64,000 bases of DNA. Origin: Romanomermis culicivorax (Eukaryota > Nematoda > Enoplea > Mermithida > Mermithidae). Made by a program: the position numbers and the translations under genes. The stretch's first letter is position 1; each line of letters starts with the position of its first letter. The stretch spans positions 992,001 to 1,056,000 of the forward strand of contig CAWUHX010000077.1 in NCBI GenBank assembly GCA_963922205.1, written 5' to 3'. Shown here piece after piece: positions 41,890 to 53,999 of this stretch. Under the pieces are notes generated by a model that searched no databases, had not been told where the DNA came from, and was given only the letters and a program-made list of their open reading frames with translations.

Positions 41890-43985
41890 AAGAGAACAGA
41901 TGATAATCACACAATTTTACAGCAAATATTCTCCTGTGATACAGGCCAGGATGGATAAACACAAAGGACAAATCGTTTTGCTCCAGGATTTGGTAAGTTC
42001 TGCGACAACTCGGGGAAAGAATTGAAGATTCAAGATGAATTGTTTGAGCAGTAATTGCAGAAACACCATGGCCTCGCGATCAATGAAACAAAGCTGCCAG
42101 AGCAAGTGAGCCATGTAGCTAATCAGGATTCCATGCCACCATCACAATCTTTTAACAAATTCAGAGGTAACAATTTCAGAAATTCAAACAGTAATGTATC
42201 CTATAAAGGACGAGGGAACCAAAAATCCACGCAGCAGTTATAGTAATAATTCTTTCTGGTGTCAGAACACAACCACCCCCTGCGCCACCTCTTGTGCCAC
42301 CAACTCGTGCACCTGTGCTGCAACCTAGTAATGATGCTATTTTGACTAATAACAGGCTTCTTGGCCAACTTATAGACCTTTTGCAAAAAAATCAAATCGC
42401 ACCACAGACACCAGCAGCACCCACTGCAGTGCTGCATCCACCAGGTATTTCTAAGACACGCCTTTATTGTGGGTATCACTGTATGTTCAGCCACTCAACT
42501 GAGCAATGAGTAAAATTCCAAGAGTATGCAGCACAAAACCCCAAAGAGGACATTTCAGTTTACTATCCCAACACCCTGGAAAATTCATATCAACTATGCG
42601 CGCCCCCACAAACCTCAACCCAGTCCCATTATGTGACCCCTTCTACTACTCGTGGAGGTTATGGTAGTTATACCACACCTCCTGGGAGACTACCTATGTG
42701 TAAACCCATCACATATTACAGTAACCAGCACATACAATGAATATCCAAAGTATAGGTGAGAACACAAATTCGAAAAACCGATTCCTGCCTCAATATTATA
42801 ATCCCAATTAGGTCATATCTTTTCCACCCTCATCTTCCACTCAGGATCAAATTACTACGGCCCCATTTGTACAATATAACCCTATTCATACTTCTAGGAA
42901 TAAGTTACAGGCAAACATTAAGCAAGAGTCAAACACCAACAATGGTAAAGAAAATGAATGGATGTCATTTTATAGCAACAATTGTATACCTCAGACAGAT
43001 AAAACTAGAGGTAATAAAATTGAAAATTCACAAAATGTAACTATTTTTCAGGATACCATGGATCAATTCGAAAACAACATTTCTACCCTCAGTGCCACTG
43101 AGAGAAACCCCAAATATTTCCGTCAATTAATGCTGAGCAAAAGTATGTTTTTCCAAAAGTATTACAAGACGCACCACCTAGAAATTGTAGTCAAGATAGG
43201 TAATTGGAGTGGCTTGGCATTACTGGACACTGGGACATGACTTCTGTTAATGGATCTAATGTGTATTAACACATAACTCATATGGACCCCAGTAATCTAT
43301 CCACATCAGGGTATATAATAATGACGAATAGGCAATGGGTTCCCATCTTGATACTGGTCAATTTTTACACAAAACTGGAAGATTTGGGTACTCATAGTAT
43401 CCATTACACTGTGTTGGTATCCCCTAAACCCACAATTTAGTGCATGAGGATATGGGAGTGATTTTTGATTTCCCAAACAGAACCCTCACTATCGGGAACA
43501 AACAAGTAACTTTTAATATTCAACGTCCAGAGTCACCATTAAGGGCATGAATGCTACCTCTGCTATGGACTCCACCAACATTAACTCCTCCTACGCCATC
43601 AACATCATCCATTAATGTAATTACATTGGCACTTCCAGTAATATCAATAAAAAACGTTCTAATCCAACCTTATACAGACCACATCATTTTGGGTACTATT
43701 TGGTCAGGGGATAGATTAAAAGCTCTGTCCCCATGTGTTGTGTCCTCTGACGACAACATGTCTTCATCATCATCAATCAAACCAGCTATTATCAACCCCC
43801 ATGCTGAACAATTCCCAGTTGTGATTATAAACAACTCAAGCGAAACCATCAAGGTAAGTAAAAACAAAGTTATAGGCAAAATTGCTATGCTTGTGTATGA
43901 GGTCATGACCTCATCTAACCTCAATACTAAACCTAATGACAAAACATTCAAAACTTCCTTCCTTACGTGGAGAAAATGGTGGTGA
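41890..43985 (+). pseudogene. Element C2: decayed gag (nucleocapsid) and protease
   Basis: Reading frames change repeatedly. Recognisable parts: Asn/Arg-rich FNKFRGNNFRNSNSNVSY, a knuckle remnant LYCGYHCMFSHSTEQ whose last Cys position is a TGA, Pro/Thr-rich linker, a protease with LALLDTGT at 43216-43239 followed directly by TGA, and a second protease motif DHIILGTIW near 43680. Order and motifs match the nucleocapsid-protease of element B (C-x5-C-x-H knuckle, DTG, ILG). Confidence 0.7.
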
Positions 43986-44331
43986 AATCCAATTTAAACA
44001 TTGCCCAAAAAGACTTCTCATCAATAATTTTGATACATATCAATACTTACTTTTTGAAAATCTAACTGCAATTCATAAGGAGATCCTGAAAGAGTTGTGG
44101 GCGTCCGAAGTGGCGTCAAAAAAACAGTTTGATCAGAAGGCATGCATTCGTGATTATACTGTAGGTGATCTCATTTTGTTGCATTGTGAAATGGGAAAAA
44201 GTAAAATGCATTTTTATTGGAGCAGTCCATTTATTGTCACTCTAATTGATGAACAAGATAAAAAACATGATTACTATCCCACATGTAAAAAATATTTTGA
44301 ATTCCCGCATAGTCAGGATTTGCAGAGTTAA
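43986..44331 (+). pseudogene. Element C2: integrase C-terminal remnant
   Basis: FDTYQYLLFENLTAIHKEIL and YTVGDLILLHCEMGKSKM correspond to the end of the element B integrase (YDAYQYIF ... YDLNDLILL), ending in a degenerate GPF motif (YWSSPFIV). RT, RNase H and integrase core are missing between protease and this piece, so C2 has a large internal deletion. Confidence 0.75.
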
Positions 44332-44885
44332 ACTCTTCATCAAACGTTTTCCCATGCAACAGTAGCCCATTATCGATTTTTAAAACATCCATTTCTTCCA
44401 TGCTAGTCTTATTATATTATTTTTCGATAGTCAGTCATATATCCTGTTTCTCTTTCCAAATTATATCATCGATTTATTTACACAGTATAGGTAATATTTA
44501 GCCTTATTTATGTAAATTTTTTGCATTTTTGCCTTATTTAGCGCTATTCTTTATTGTTTAGGCATTGTGTCACCTTTCTTTTGTGGTGACTCGATTTGAA
44601 TACCATGTTTTCATGTAGTTTTCCCATTATTTGCGAGTGCTGCTATGGCGAGAATCGGATATTCATAATTTTTGCATAGTACAAATTACTTGAATCTTGT
44701 CAGAAAATATTTCTTTCTCAATTGGGAAACTTATTCTGTAGGTGTATGCTTTATTTTGTGAGGCAACTTCAATTTGAACCTCTACTCTAAAACATTTTCA
44801 ATTCTTCAAACAAATATTATTCATCTCACTTCCAAAAAACTTCCCACTTCTTATATTCAGAAAATTGAAGTTGTTTAGCGCTGGT
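44332..44885 (+). other. Spacer between integrase remnant and accessory gene of C2
   Basis: AT-rich, no coding frame. It takes the same place as 28355-28840 in element B and is a similar length. Confidence 0.45.
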
Positions 44886-45003
44886 ATGCAGTCGAGAGCT
44901 GGTGCTTCCCCTAGTGGTATGTGCCGCAAACAAGCATACTTTGACCCTATTCTGCCAAATCATAATCGCATGGCACGGAGTTATCGCCATTTTCATAATG
45001 TTG
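44886..45003 (+). pseudogene. C2 accessory gene, predicted exon 1
   Basis: 39 codons plus one base from an ATG at 44886 (MQSRAGASPSGM), ending G|GTAAGC. Placement before the exonuclease, length and phase 1 match element B exon 1, with weak similarity (YFDP, RMARSYRHFH). An upstream in-frame ATG at 44865 is the alternative start. Confidence 0.5.
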
Positions 45004-45444
45004 GTAAGCTAAATTATGTATTTTGTTTGGAAAATAATTTGGGTGTTCCCCCAACAAAAACTCAAATTATAAAATTTTAAAATCATACACTCTCAATTAT
45101 TTTTCTTGTTTATTCACCAAACTTCATAAATAATACCTCCTACAAGGTCCTCCTTCCCTCCTATGCCTCTGTTACCTCTGTTGACCTCTATTTCCCATTT
45201 CTAAAACCAAACAGTTACTTATAACCTCTTATGTACTTTACTTCTTTCATTTAAGTCCACAAAATGCCGACATTATTTGAACACATAAGTTATGTGTAGG
45301 GTGAAGTGAGTGCATGCATCTTCATGCCCTAATGCTTTGGGTTGTGGTGTAAACTAAATATAACGTGTGATCTGCCTGTTAATTAATAATATTCCACCTC
45401 CTCCTCTGCATTTCTTATATTAGTTTTATTCTTTTGCTTCTCAG
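45004..45444 (+). other. Predicted intron of the C2 accessory gene
   Basis: 441 bp, donor GTAAGC, acceptor CTTTTGCTTCTCAG. Phase 1, as in element B, and the downstream frame is the exonuclease frame. Confidence 0.5.
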
Positions 45445-46490
45445 ATATTAATTGAAAGCAAATTACTCGTTTCTTGCATTTGGATCGCTATTTAGAGACA
45501 AGGTTCAACTGCATGGTCATAATAGTCCACTTACCTACCCCTGCCACAGATGCAATGGTTCCTTAAATAATACAACTATTATGTGAATCTTCTTAATTCT
45601 GTGGAATCAAAGTTATTGGCATTGATATTGAGCAAGTTTCGGGGTACCAATATGAAACGTTCGAGAAAATTGTCCACAATAAATGGTTGCCAATGCCAAG
45701 TGACAAAATGTATGCACTGTTAGTCACTATATCTACCATGTCTGGTCATAATTTTATTTTCAATGCCGCGACTATATCTCCATCTGCCTGGCACTGCATC
45801 ACAGCAGAAATTTTTATGGAAGAATATGTAATAGTGGGATTTCAAATGAAACAGGATATCCAGGCTATTCTTTGGACATTTGGTTTTTTCATTTCTATCC
45901 CCAAAAAACGAACTTCTGAAGAGCATATTGATCACTTCATAGCTTCTATAAAAGCAGTTCTTTACCATTTATGAACTCAAATTATGGAAAAAACAAAGGA
46001 ATCCCCAGTGATTTTTAGCCAATTGAGAATAATGCCACAAGTCCAGGGCTTAAAGGGGCTTGCCTCTGAGTTCTTGGGCATGGATCCTACCCCTTTCATT
46101 GTTAGATTCAATAGTCAAGCAATAAAGAATCATTTGTTAACACCTGTCCTTGTCAAACAGTTAGAATATTATGCTACTCTCGATAGTCATCTTACTTTAA
46201 ATTTATTTTTCGCATGTTTCACTTTCATTTGTGTGATAACATTGAAAATATGTTTCCAGCTTTGGCACACAACTTTCACATGGCATCAAATATTGCTTAT
46301 TTGGCGAATCAAATCCGTGAAATGCTAATGCCTCAACCCATTAAGGGCTATGATGTGGACATTTTAAGAGTGACTGCAAATAAGCTTCCTTTCTTGTTGA
46401 GAGCCACTTTTTATATGTGGCAAGAAGCAATCAAACCTTTTATCAATCATATTGATCAAGAATCATCAGGGTCTTATTGCTCCTACTGAA
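45445..46490 (+). pseudogene. C2 accessory gene, exon 2: DEDDy exonuclease domain, decayed
   Basis: Exo I VIGIDIEQ (Asp codon 45624-45626, Glu 45630-45632). Exo II YVIVGFQMKQDIQAIL (Asp codon 45855-45857), aligning with [13 protein letters not shown] of element B. Then, after a TGA at 45972-45974, GLKGLASEFLGMDP and Exo III QLEYYATLDSHLTL with the Tyr-x3-Asp spacing. All in one frame from 45445 to about 46230, with several stops, then a frameshift and continuation with NIENMFPALAHNFHMASN, which resembles [18 protein letters not shown] of element B. This shows common descent of the two accessory genes. Confidence 0.72.
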
Positions 46491-46576
46491 AAATAAGTCA
46501 TGAAATTGTTTTACAGATTGACCCTTTTCCAACAGGGTTTCAAAATCACGTAATGGCCGATTGATCTACTAAGCTG

Positions 46577-47601
46577 ATGCCTTTCGTTAGAAATCCAAAA
46601 AAGACACCGCAAGAATTAGAAGAAGAAGATGATGAAATGTATGCTCAAATGAATGAAATGAAACGGCAACAGGTTACAGATCCAGACATTCAAAGAGAAT
46701 ACAAAGCTCTTGGAGGGTATTTATCATCTGACCCTCTTTTGGACCAGGCTTTGTATGAAACAACAGTATACCAGCTCCCACAACGTTTTCTGATGGAATC
46801 GGACAATATCATTTGAAAATGCTCTCCCATATATTCGATTCAATGAACATTTGTAATGCCAATAGAGTGGCCAATGAATTGAGCCCTATTTTGTATTATT
46901 TCTGGCCAGGTAGCCTCGAAGAAGGCCGAAAATTAAAAGCTGACATTTGGCAACATTTCGAATGCCTAAGAGTAGCTGACAAAACAGTCAAATGAATTAT
47001 CGGCAAAGGCCCGACACCTGTAGCTAAACAACAAAATGACATGGTTATGACTACCTCATAGAACAAGAACCACATGGAGTATCTACAAAAACTACCAACT
47101 ATATGTTCGATATTGTGCCGATTATTTCCAAGGAGTGCAAAGCATACACCCGAGGGGACCAATATAACAATCGACCATAGATATGATAACAATTGCTGGT
47201 TTTTCGAGACCACCAGATGTCACTGGGAAAGTCTCTTTTTGCATGAGCCATTTATGCTCACTGATTACAATGGCGATGATAGGCTTCCAAAGTCTAAACC
47301 TTTGGAGGATTATGATTCTGACCTCATGGAAGCAATTCAGATAATGGCAGACAAAGAAGCTGAGGAAGCAGCACGCTGTGAATATACACATAGGCAGCAA
47401 GAAATTGAAGCAGGGCTAGGCAACAACCCCTCCTTGCCCACCGAACAGCCTGAATCGCAATTGGATAAATTTTTGGAAATGATCACATCTCAACCCTCCT
47501 CCGAAGAATTCATTTTGGACACCGAATTGACCAGTCAGAATGTGTATGGTCTGGTGATCACCACAACTGGCAATGAAACTAGTGGAAAAAATCGACTTTG
47601 A
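46577..47601 (+). pseudogene. C2 accessory gene, middle region
   Basis: Frames 46577-46816, 46813-46995 and 47074-47601. No known domain. Contains KKTPQELEEEDDEMYAQMNE and, toward the end, acidic/Gln-rich sequence. Position equals the unassigned region after the exonuclease and the acidic linker in element B. Confidence 0.5.
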
Positions 47602-49134
47602 TGCCACCAAAATCAGAAGCTACCAAAGAAACCAAAAAACCTAGGGTTGTGATTGTGGAAGAAACACCACCACCTCTGCAAACTACCGTGGTGGTTGAAG
47701 AATGTGAAGAAAGTGATTATGTAGTGGAAATAGAGGACCAAATTGGCCACAGAGCCAAGAATGCCACAGATTAACCACCTGCAAATCCAAACGACTATGG
47801 TGAAATCCAGTCTAATAGATATTGAAAGAAATATGATAACAGCAGCAACCTTTGGAAATGTCCATCCCACTGCCACCTGGCAAAATTTACAAGGGGTATC
47901 TATATGTTCCAGTGCCAGGCAACATTCTCAACCATCCCAACTGCAACCAGCACCAATGGGTATTTGGATGTGAATGTGATGTACATTGCCAGGGCCGCAA
48001 ATAGTTCACCTGACACTACAGTATCAGCCTCAAACGCCACTTTTGAACTGTCGGCAATGTGTTTTGGACTTGCAGCATCAGCAAGAAGTCAGACTGTTGG
48101 AGTTGGTGCACATGAATTTGCCAGTAATGTTAGCAAACGCACCTATTTCTCAAGCACAGCCTGTGATCCAAGCACCACCTTCACAAAGTTTATGGACATC
48201 CAATTCGACAATTATCCGGCACACTACTGAAGCTACGCAATTGCCTCCACCACCTCTGCAGTTCCAATCGCAAGCGGGTATGCAAATGAACACTGAATGT
48301 ACTAAAAAAAACCACAAACATAAATATGAAGAAGCAAAGGCTAGAAAAGTGCAAATAGACCAGCAACTAGCCTTTACTCAATGGCCAGGGACCAGCAAAC
48401 AGGCCAGTAAGGATGCCCAAAATGAAATACGTGACCATGCCATATTGGCTCGCCTTTATGATCAACAGCCTGGACCCACTTTTTTACAAACTGTCGCCAT
48501 ACAAGAATTTTTAGCAGCCCTTATGTTGCCTTTATCGGACAAACAACTTGCTGAAATTCAGCAAGCTGTTATACAGATTTACAACACCAACAATTATCGT
48601 TTTGAAGTAATGCAATCACAGCATGGGGCCTTTGCCAGCTATGGTAATTATTCCATGCAATGTCTGACGAACAAATTGTGGTTACAAATGGAACAGTTTA
48701 TTAATAATTGGTTTGGCCAATGGCTGCTGACATCAGCATTGAGGGGAACTAATTTATTAATGGCGCTATTATTACACAAATTTGCTCATGCTGCCCGCTC
48801 ACCCCGACAAATTTGGTCTAATTATCAGCGAGTGGAACATTTTATACCGAATTACCTTAGATCTGTGGCCCAACAGGGCAAGTATCGATATTTATTGGAC
48901 GCAATGGAACAAATCCAGAGCAAGCATCAAAAGGAATTTGAAAGAATTGCCAACACCATAAAAGATAGCGACCAAGTCATTTTGCTGGAGAAAACACCGA
49001 ATCCACCAGTGGTTAGTGGGGTGGGGGGAAAACATGCTTCCCATTATACAATCACCCTGTCCCCTAATCAACCCGCCTGCCAACTACCTTCTGACGAACA
49101 TCATCAAAGCAAAGATTGCCACAAATCCTCTTAG
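47602..49134 (+). pseudogene. C2 accessory gene, Pro/Gln linker and C-terminal helical domain
   Basis: Starts with frame-changing low-complexity sequence. A Cys/His cluster ([18 protein letters not shown], 47930-47985) is readable in one frame. The 382-codon frame 47986-49134 ends in a helical domain with LMLPLSDKQLAEIQQAVIQI and LLMALLLHKFAHAARSPRQI. The order (Gln/Pro linker, then about 150 helical residues around a Trp and a hydrophobic helix) parallels the C-terminal domain of the element B accessory gene at 1847-2812, which I take as remote homology. Confidence 0.5.
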
Positions 49135-49429
49135 AGGTGATACTACAACAATTGCAGCTCTGACTATATGCAGCACAAAACGTTTTCGCCACTCGCAATC
49201 CCTATCCCCGCTGCTACCACAAATAAAAGTTACCTTTAATCACTACATCCCTCATTCTGTAGTTGACTACTGCCACGGATGCCACTGATTTGTGATAATT
49301 AGATGCAAAAAAAAATTTTGAAAACATACATATATATTAAAGAAACTGTGCATTTATTTTGTATGTGATTTGTTTTCTTGCCTCATTTTTCTAGTTTTTC
49401 AAACTCTAATTTAAAAAACAGCCCCTGAA
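49135..49429. other. Spacer, AT-rich
   Basis: Contains the end of C2 and an A-rich stretch near 49305. No LTR was recognised. Confidence 0.35.
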
Positions 49430-50420
49430 GTGTCAGGCGTAGATGTTAGACTGGACAAAATGCAGAAAACATATCGAGAAATAGCTGTCCAGTCCAAGGA
49501 CCCCAAAGCAGATGACCTGCAAGCTACATGTGAGGCCCTTCAGGCCAAAATTCAAGAACAGAAACACCTGGTGCAGCTGGAATTCCTGCGCCAGCAGGCA
49601 TTACAAAAACAGCTGAAAGAACAGTCCTATTCCGATGATGGGTCAGATACAGCTGTTGCAGCAACAGACCTGTTGAGAAAGGGGAGACCTTGAGAAGAAG
49701 GAATCCCGGGAGTATATACTCCTGAAAGATTCCAGCAAATGTTGGCCAAAGGAATGTCCGAAAAATTCATTTGAAAATTGGCCAAGGAGAAAATCAAGCA
49801 CAGTGCATGACTTAACAAAGCGCATCAGCATAGACAAGTAAATACCAGTGCACAGAGGCCAAAAGCCCAGGTAAGTTTAAGCTGCCTAAGCATCTGCCTG
49901 CTAAAAAACAACAGCCATTGATGCAACAGTCATCAAGCTCAACCAGCCAGAGGTCGTATGTGAAGCCCTCTACTTCCCCCTGCTAAAGTCAAACTTCAAA
50001 ATCTCAATCATCGTCTTCTAAATCTTCAAATTCAACTTTTCGGCAACCAAATCAACAATATAGCAGCTCCACAAGCAGGGGAGCAGCACGGAGGCAACAG
50101 GGGAGAGATGATGCATTCACAAACCCTGCCCCATACCAAAGTAGACCAGGGTATGGTGAAGGCTGAGCTAGAGCTGGTTTGCAAGGGCGCATCCCACGAC
50201 CCTATGGAGACTGAGGAAATTGGCAATGCCCAATTCTGCAATTTGAATTTGGAACCACATGGTAGATGTAATCAGAACCAAGGAGGTCAAGATCAGGGCC
50301 AAGAAGGAGGTCAGACCCATAGCCAAGGCCAAAGAGGAGGCAACCCCAATTATTGAGGAAGTCCTTGAGGAGGTTATAGAGGTGGGGGCAGCAGCAGTAA
50401 TTAGTCACATAATTTTGGCC
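49430..50420 (+). pseudogene. Degenerate gag-like gene with coiled coil and Ser/Gly/Gln-rich tail
   Basis: The first 87 residues are a clear heptad-like coiled coil (LQAKIQEQKHLVQLEFLRQQ). Later frames, broken by several stops, give Ser-rich sequence and a Gly/Gln/Arg-rich tail (NQGGQDQGQEGGQTHSQGQ). Coiled coil plus RGG-like tail occurs in gag proteins of several retroelement classes, but there is no zinc knuckle. The family is not recognised. Confidence 0.35.
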
Positions 50421-52344
50421 CAAAATTTTCTTTATTACATATTATTTCACTTATTCCATAAAATACAAAATCCAAAAACACTAATAAAATCACAAAAAAC
50501 CCAAAAATATTATTTAAATTTTTAGTGCTGCTAGACTACAAAAAATTCTCTTTGCTAACTGGTGCAAAAAGCCACCATAAAATTTTTTTTCAAATTTTTT
50601 GGCCACAATTTTGCTCGATTTTTAGCATATTTTTAATTTTGTGATACTTGTACATTCCTGTGACATTTTTTTTTGTATTGCAAATATAATATCATAAATT
50701 AGTTTATTTTAGAAAAATTGAATGTGGGAAAGGAATTTGTATGCTCAACTAAACCAACATCGTTGCCACATCATGCAGACCACAAGACTGAACCCAAAAT
50801 CGACCCAATTCAGCATGGATGGCAACATCAACTCCTTAGGGCAGGAGGTCATTGTTTCACCAAAGCCGAGGTCAACATGGACATCACTTGTGAGCCATTG
50901 TGGCACAGCCCTTGGTATTTGTTGTGTCCAGGCGATTTAGCAAGTACGGGACCAGTTCACTGGGAGTCCCTCAAACTACACTACCAGGCTAAATTAACCG
51001 TCTATGCCAGTTGCATCCAGGACGCGTCTGGAATGCGTCCAGGACGCACCCAGGATGCAAAAAGCACACTATACTGACAATAAAATTGACAGGCCATGTG
51101 CTTGTTTCATACAAAGCCAAAGAATTTAGCTGATGCTTCCTTCTTACCTCCTTATAGAAAGCACACATTATTTACCAGATATAAACGAAAGGTCAACTGT
51201 TGTCATACTGTAGGTCAAAACAAAGTGCATATCCACGACACATTATGACAAAACTATGATTGACAGTTATTGCATGAATGTCAATTACTAAGAAAGATGA
51301 AAGTTTTCTTTGTGCTGCCAAAAAAACGCATTCCGGACACGACCTGGACACGTCCAGCACACGTTCCAGACGCGAATTTTTGAGGGTTAGTTTCGCCTGG
51401 TAGTATAGGGTGGATATTTTGATTATGCCAGGGCAAGAAACCTGCATTTTCACAATTTTTATGGTCTGATTTTTGACATTTTTAAACTTCCTAAAAAGTG
51501 TAAATAGCAAAATTCAGAAAACAATTTCATACCACATTATAGAGCATTGTATTCTGCATCAGTTGCACAGTCAATAATAAAATTGCTAAATGCCTCGGCC
51601 GATATATCTCAAGTCACGTAAATAGACAGAAAAATGCTAAAAAAGCTGAAAATTCCGAAATTTGGGATACTGTAGTTCTGCAAACTTATTTTTTTATGAG
51701 TTTAGGAATTACACTAATGTTCACCATACGAAACTTGTATTACTGTCTCATTTTTAAAATTTATCAAACTCCAGTAGTTCCACAGTGGAGGTCAGAACTT
51801 CCAAAAAATACAATTATAAGATAGTGTTCAAACTTCAGGTTGAATTTCCGTAATTTTTTGTCACCAGGTAGAAGGCATCGTAAGCTATCTATTTTATTGG
51901 GAATTTTTTTATCCTTCTGAGCTTTAGCAGTATATATGGTGATTTATCGGAAAAAATGACAATATTTGCTCTATAAATTTGATATTTCAAGCACCACTGT
52001 ATTCCTAATAAGCACTTTACACTAATGAATCCTACAGTAAATTGTGGCCCATCCATTGGCATAATATTGGGTAAATTTTTAGAACATGATGTCTGATGTA
52101 CCTAAATTCGCAAAAGTTAAAAGAATTATATGTCAAAAATCGAAAAAATCGAAAATCTTCAACTTTCGTTCTACTGTAGCTATGTGAGTTTTGATTTTCA
52201 GACGAAATGAATACCATCTTCGTTCTTAGCCGATCAAGTTACACATAATATGTGATTTTCAGGTAGGGTTAATTTTTTACTTATCACAACTCTCTGTATA
52301 AAAAGCTGAATTCTCTCAGACATTGTCTCTTTAAAAAAAGTAAA
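50421..52344. other. Non-coding repeat-rich DNA
   Basis: AT-rich. The frame at 50718-51077 overlaps the foldback element below and has no recognisable domain. No gene supported. Confidence 0.4.
50980..51404. mobile_element. Foldback/MITE-like element 1
   Basis: About 90-bp imperfect inverted repeats, both starting ACTACCAGGC (or GG-C variant) at 50980 and, reversed, at 51404. The inner arm carries GGACGCG/CGTCC repeats. No coding capacity; a non-autonomous DNA element is the simplest reading. Confidence 0.55.
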
Positions 52345-52653
52345 AAATCGCATTTGAGATTGCACCCCCAAGATGCTTAGCCCAAAGTATGGAGGTTGGA
52401 TATGGCACATCCATTGCTGGGCATTGTGGAACTGGGAGCTCTCGAAAAGTGCGTTTTTCGCATGTTTTTGGGGCTCCACCGAGCACCACTTACAGATAGA
52501 GGCGAAATGACAAACGGCACACCATAGTTTTTCCCTATCCCCGAGTTTATGAAAAAACCCGAAGGTTCTTGCTCTTACCGTTTTGGCTCTAGGGTGGGGG
52601 GACATAAAATTTTTGGGCCAAGTATATTATAGGTTGATGCTATCGCGCCACCT
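52345..52653. repeat. 300-bp dispersed repeat, copy 1
   Basis: Direct repeat of 55489-55788. Shared blocks include CATTTGAGATTGCACCCCCA, GCAGATAGAGGCGAAATGAC (one base different) and CTATCGCGCCACC. About 80% similar by eye. Confidence 0.75.
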
Positions 52654-52826
52654 ACGATTATTATATACACCGAGCATCTACGGACAGTAAAAGGCTGGTG
52701 ACAAATCGTCATATCAGTTTTCAGCAACCATAAGTATCTATGGTGAGATAACTCAGCTTGATCTAGAACACTTGCTATGCCCAGTATGGTATATCAAAAG
52801 CCGGAGGCTCGACGTATATTACTGTA

Positions 52827-53832
52827 CTAGTTTATTAGAAAATGCCCCAATGGGACAGAAAAAAGAAGAATTTACTTGCTTGGATAGCTGATCAGCTAGA
52901 GGAAAAAGCGGACTAGATTTTTGAGAATTTGGGTAACAGTTGGAAAAATTCACTTTCGTTACATTAGATTTTCATTATTTCCCAAACAAAATTTGCATGT
53001 CTGCGAAAAAGTATATTCTGCAGCATCGTGCATTTTGTCCTTCCTCTGGCATCAACTACAGTAAAATTTCTCTATATGAAACTTATTTGCACATGACTAC
53101 AAATGTAGAGAAACGGTAGACCAATAGCATTCTAACTCCAGACCGATTCAGAGCTCCTGCCTCTCACACTAGCTGAAAAATAGTAAGGGAGGCATATTAT
53201 AGTCATTTTCAGAACTATAAAGAAACCAGGGGCTGGTTGCACTAACCCAACATGAGGATGATTTCAACAAATTAACATAGGGATTAAATTAATGATCCTG
53301 AGTTTGAGCTAATCGCAATGTCCAAATTATTTTCTTCCAATGCACAAATAATACTCACTTCAGGATTACTGGAATTTAGGTTCGAGTTTGGGAATTGCAG
53401 ACATTTTCATATTTATTTGCTTTACAGATGACAAAATTATGCGAAAATGTCAGTGCAACCCGACAGCTCGAGCTGGGGATAATCTCGACATTGAGCTCGT
53501 ATAATGCCGACGACATTCAATTTATACCGAACTTGAGATCAAACCGAGTCGCCTTGCTATTCGAGATTATCTTGAATTCGAGTGTAGACTCCTTTAGTGC
53601 AACTGGGCCTTGGTTGGAAAGTGTTGATGCACTCAGCTGCAGAATATACCTTAATACAGATATGGAAAATTTTTTTAAGAAAGAATGAAAATCCAATATA
53701 ACGAAAGTAAATTTTCCCAACTGTTACCCAAATTCTCAAAAATCTAGTCCGCTTTTTTTCTAGTTCGGCAGTTATCCAAGCAAGTATATTCTTCTTTTTT
53801 CTGCCCCATCGGGGCATTTTCTAATAAACTGG
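52827..53832. mobile_element. Foldback/MITE-like element 2
   Basis: Inverted repeats 52827-52976 and 53684-53832, about 150 bp each and about 90% similar (e.g. AGCGGACTAGATTTTTGAGA in both arms). The 700-bp centre has no convincing gene. Target duplication not clear. Confidence 0.75.
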
Positions 53833-53999
53833 TCCATCTTTTTTAGTGGGCTCCAGTCATGCATGAAAACCTTCGTAGAAGCACATTGAAGTTTTAAATT
53901 TGGTCATCTTCACATCAAAGAAATAATAAAAAGCAATTTTAAAGCTACGAATTCTCACTTTTGGTAATAGTAAAAGATACGTGCATAAAACTGGAAACA

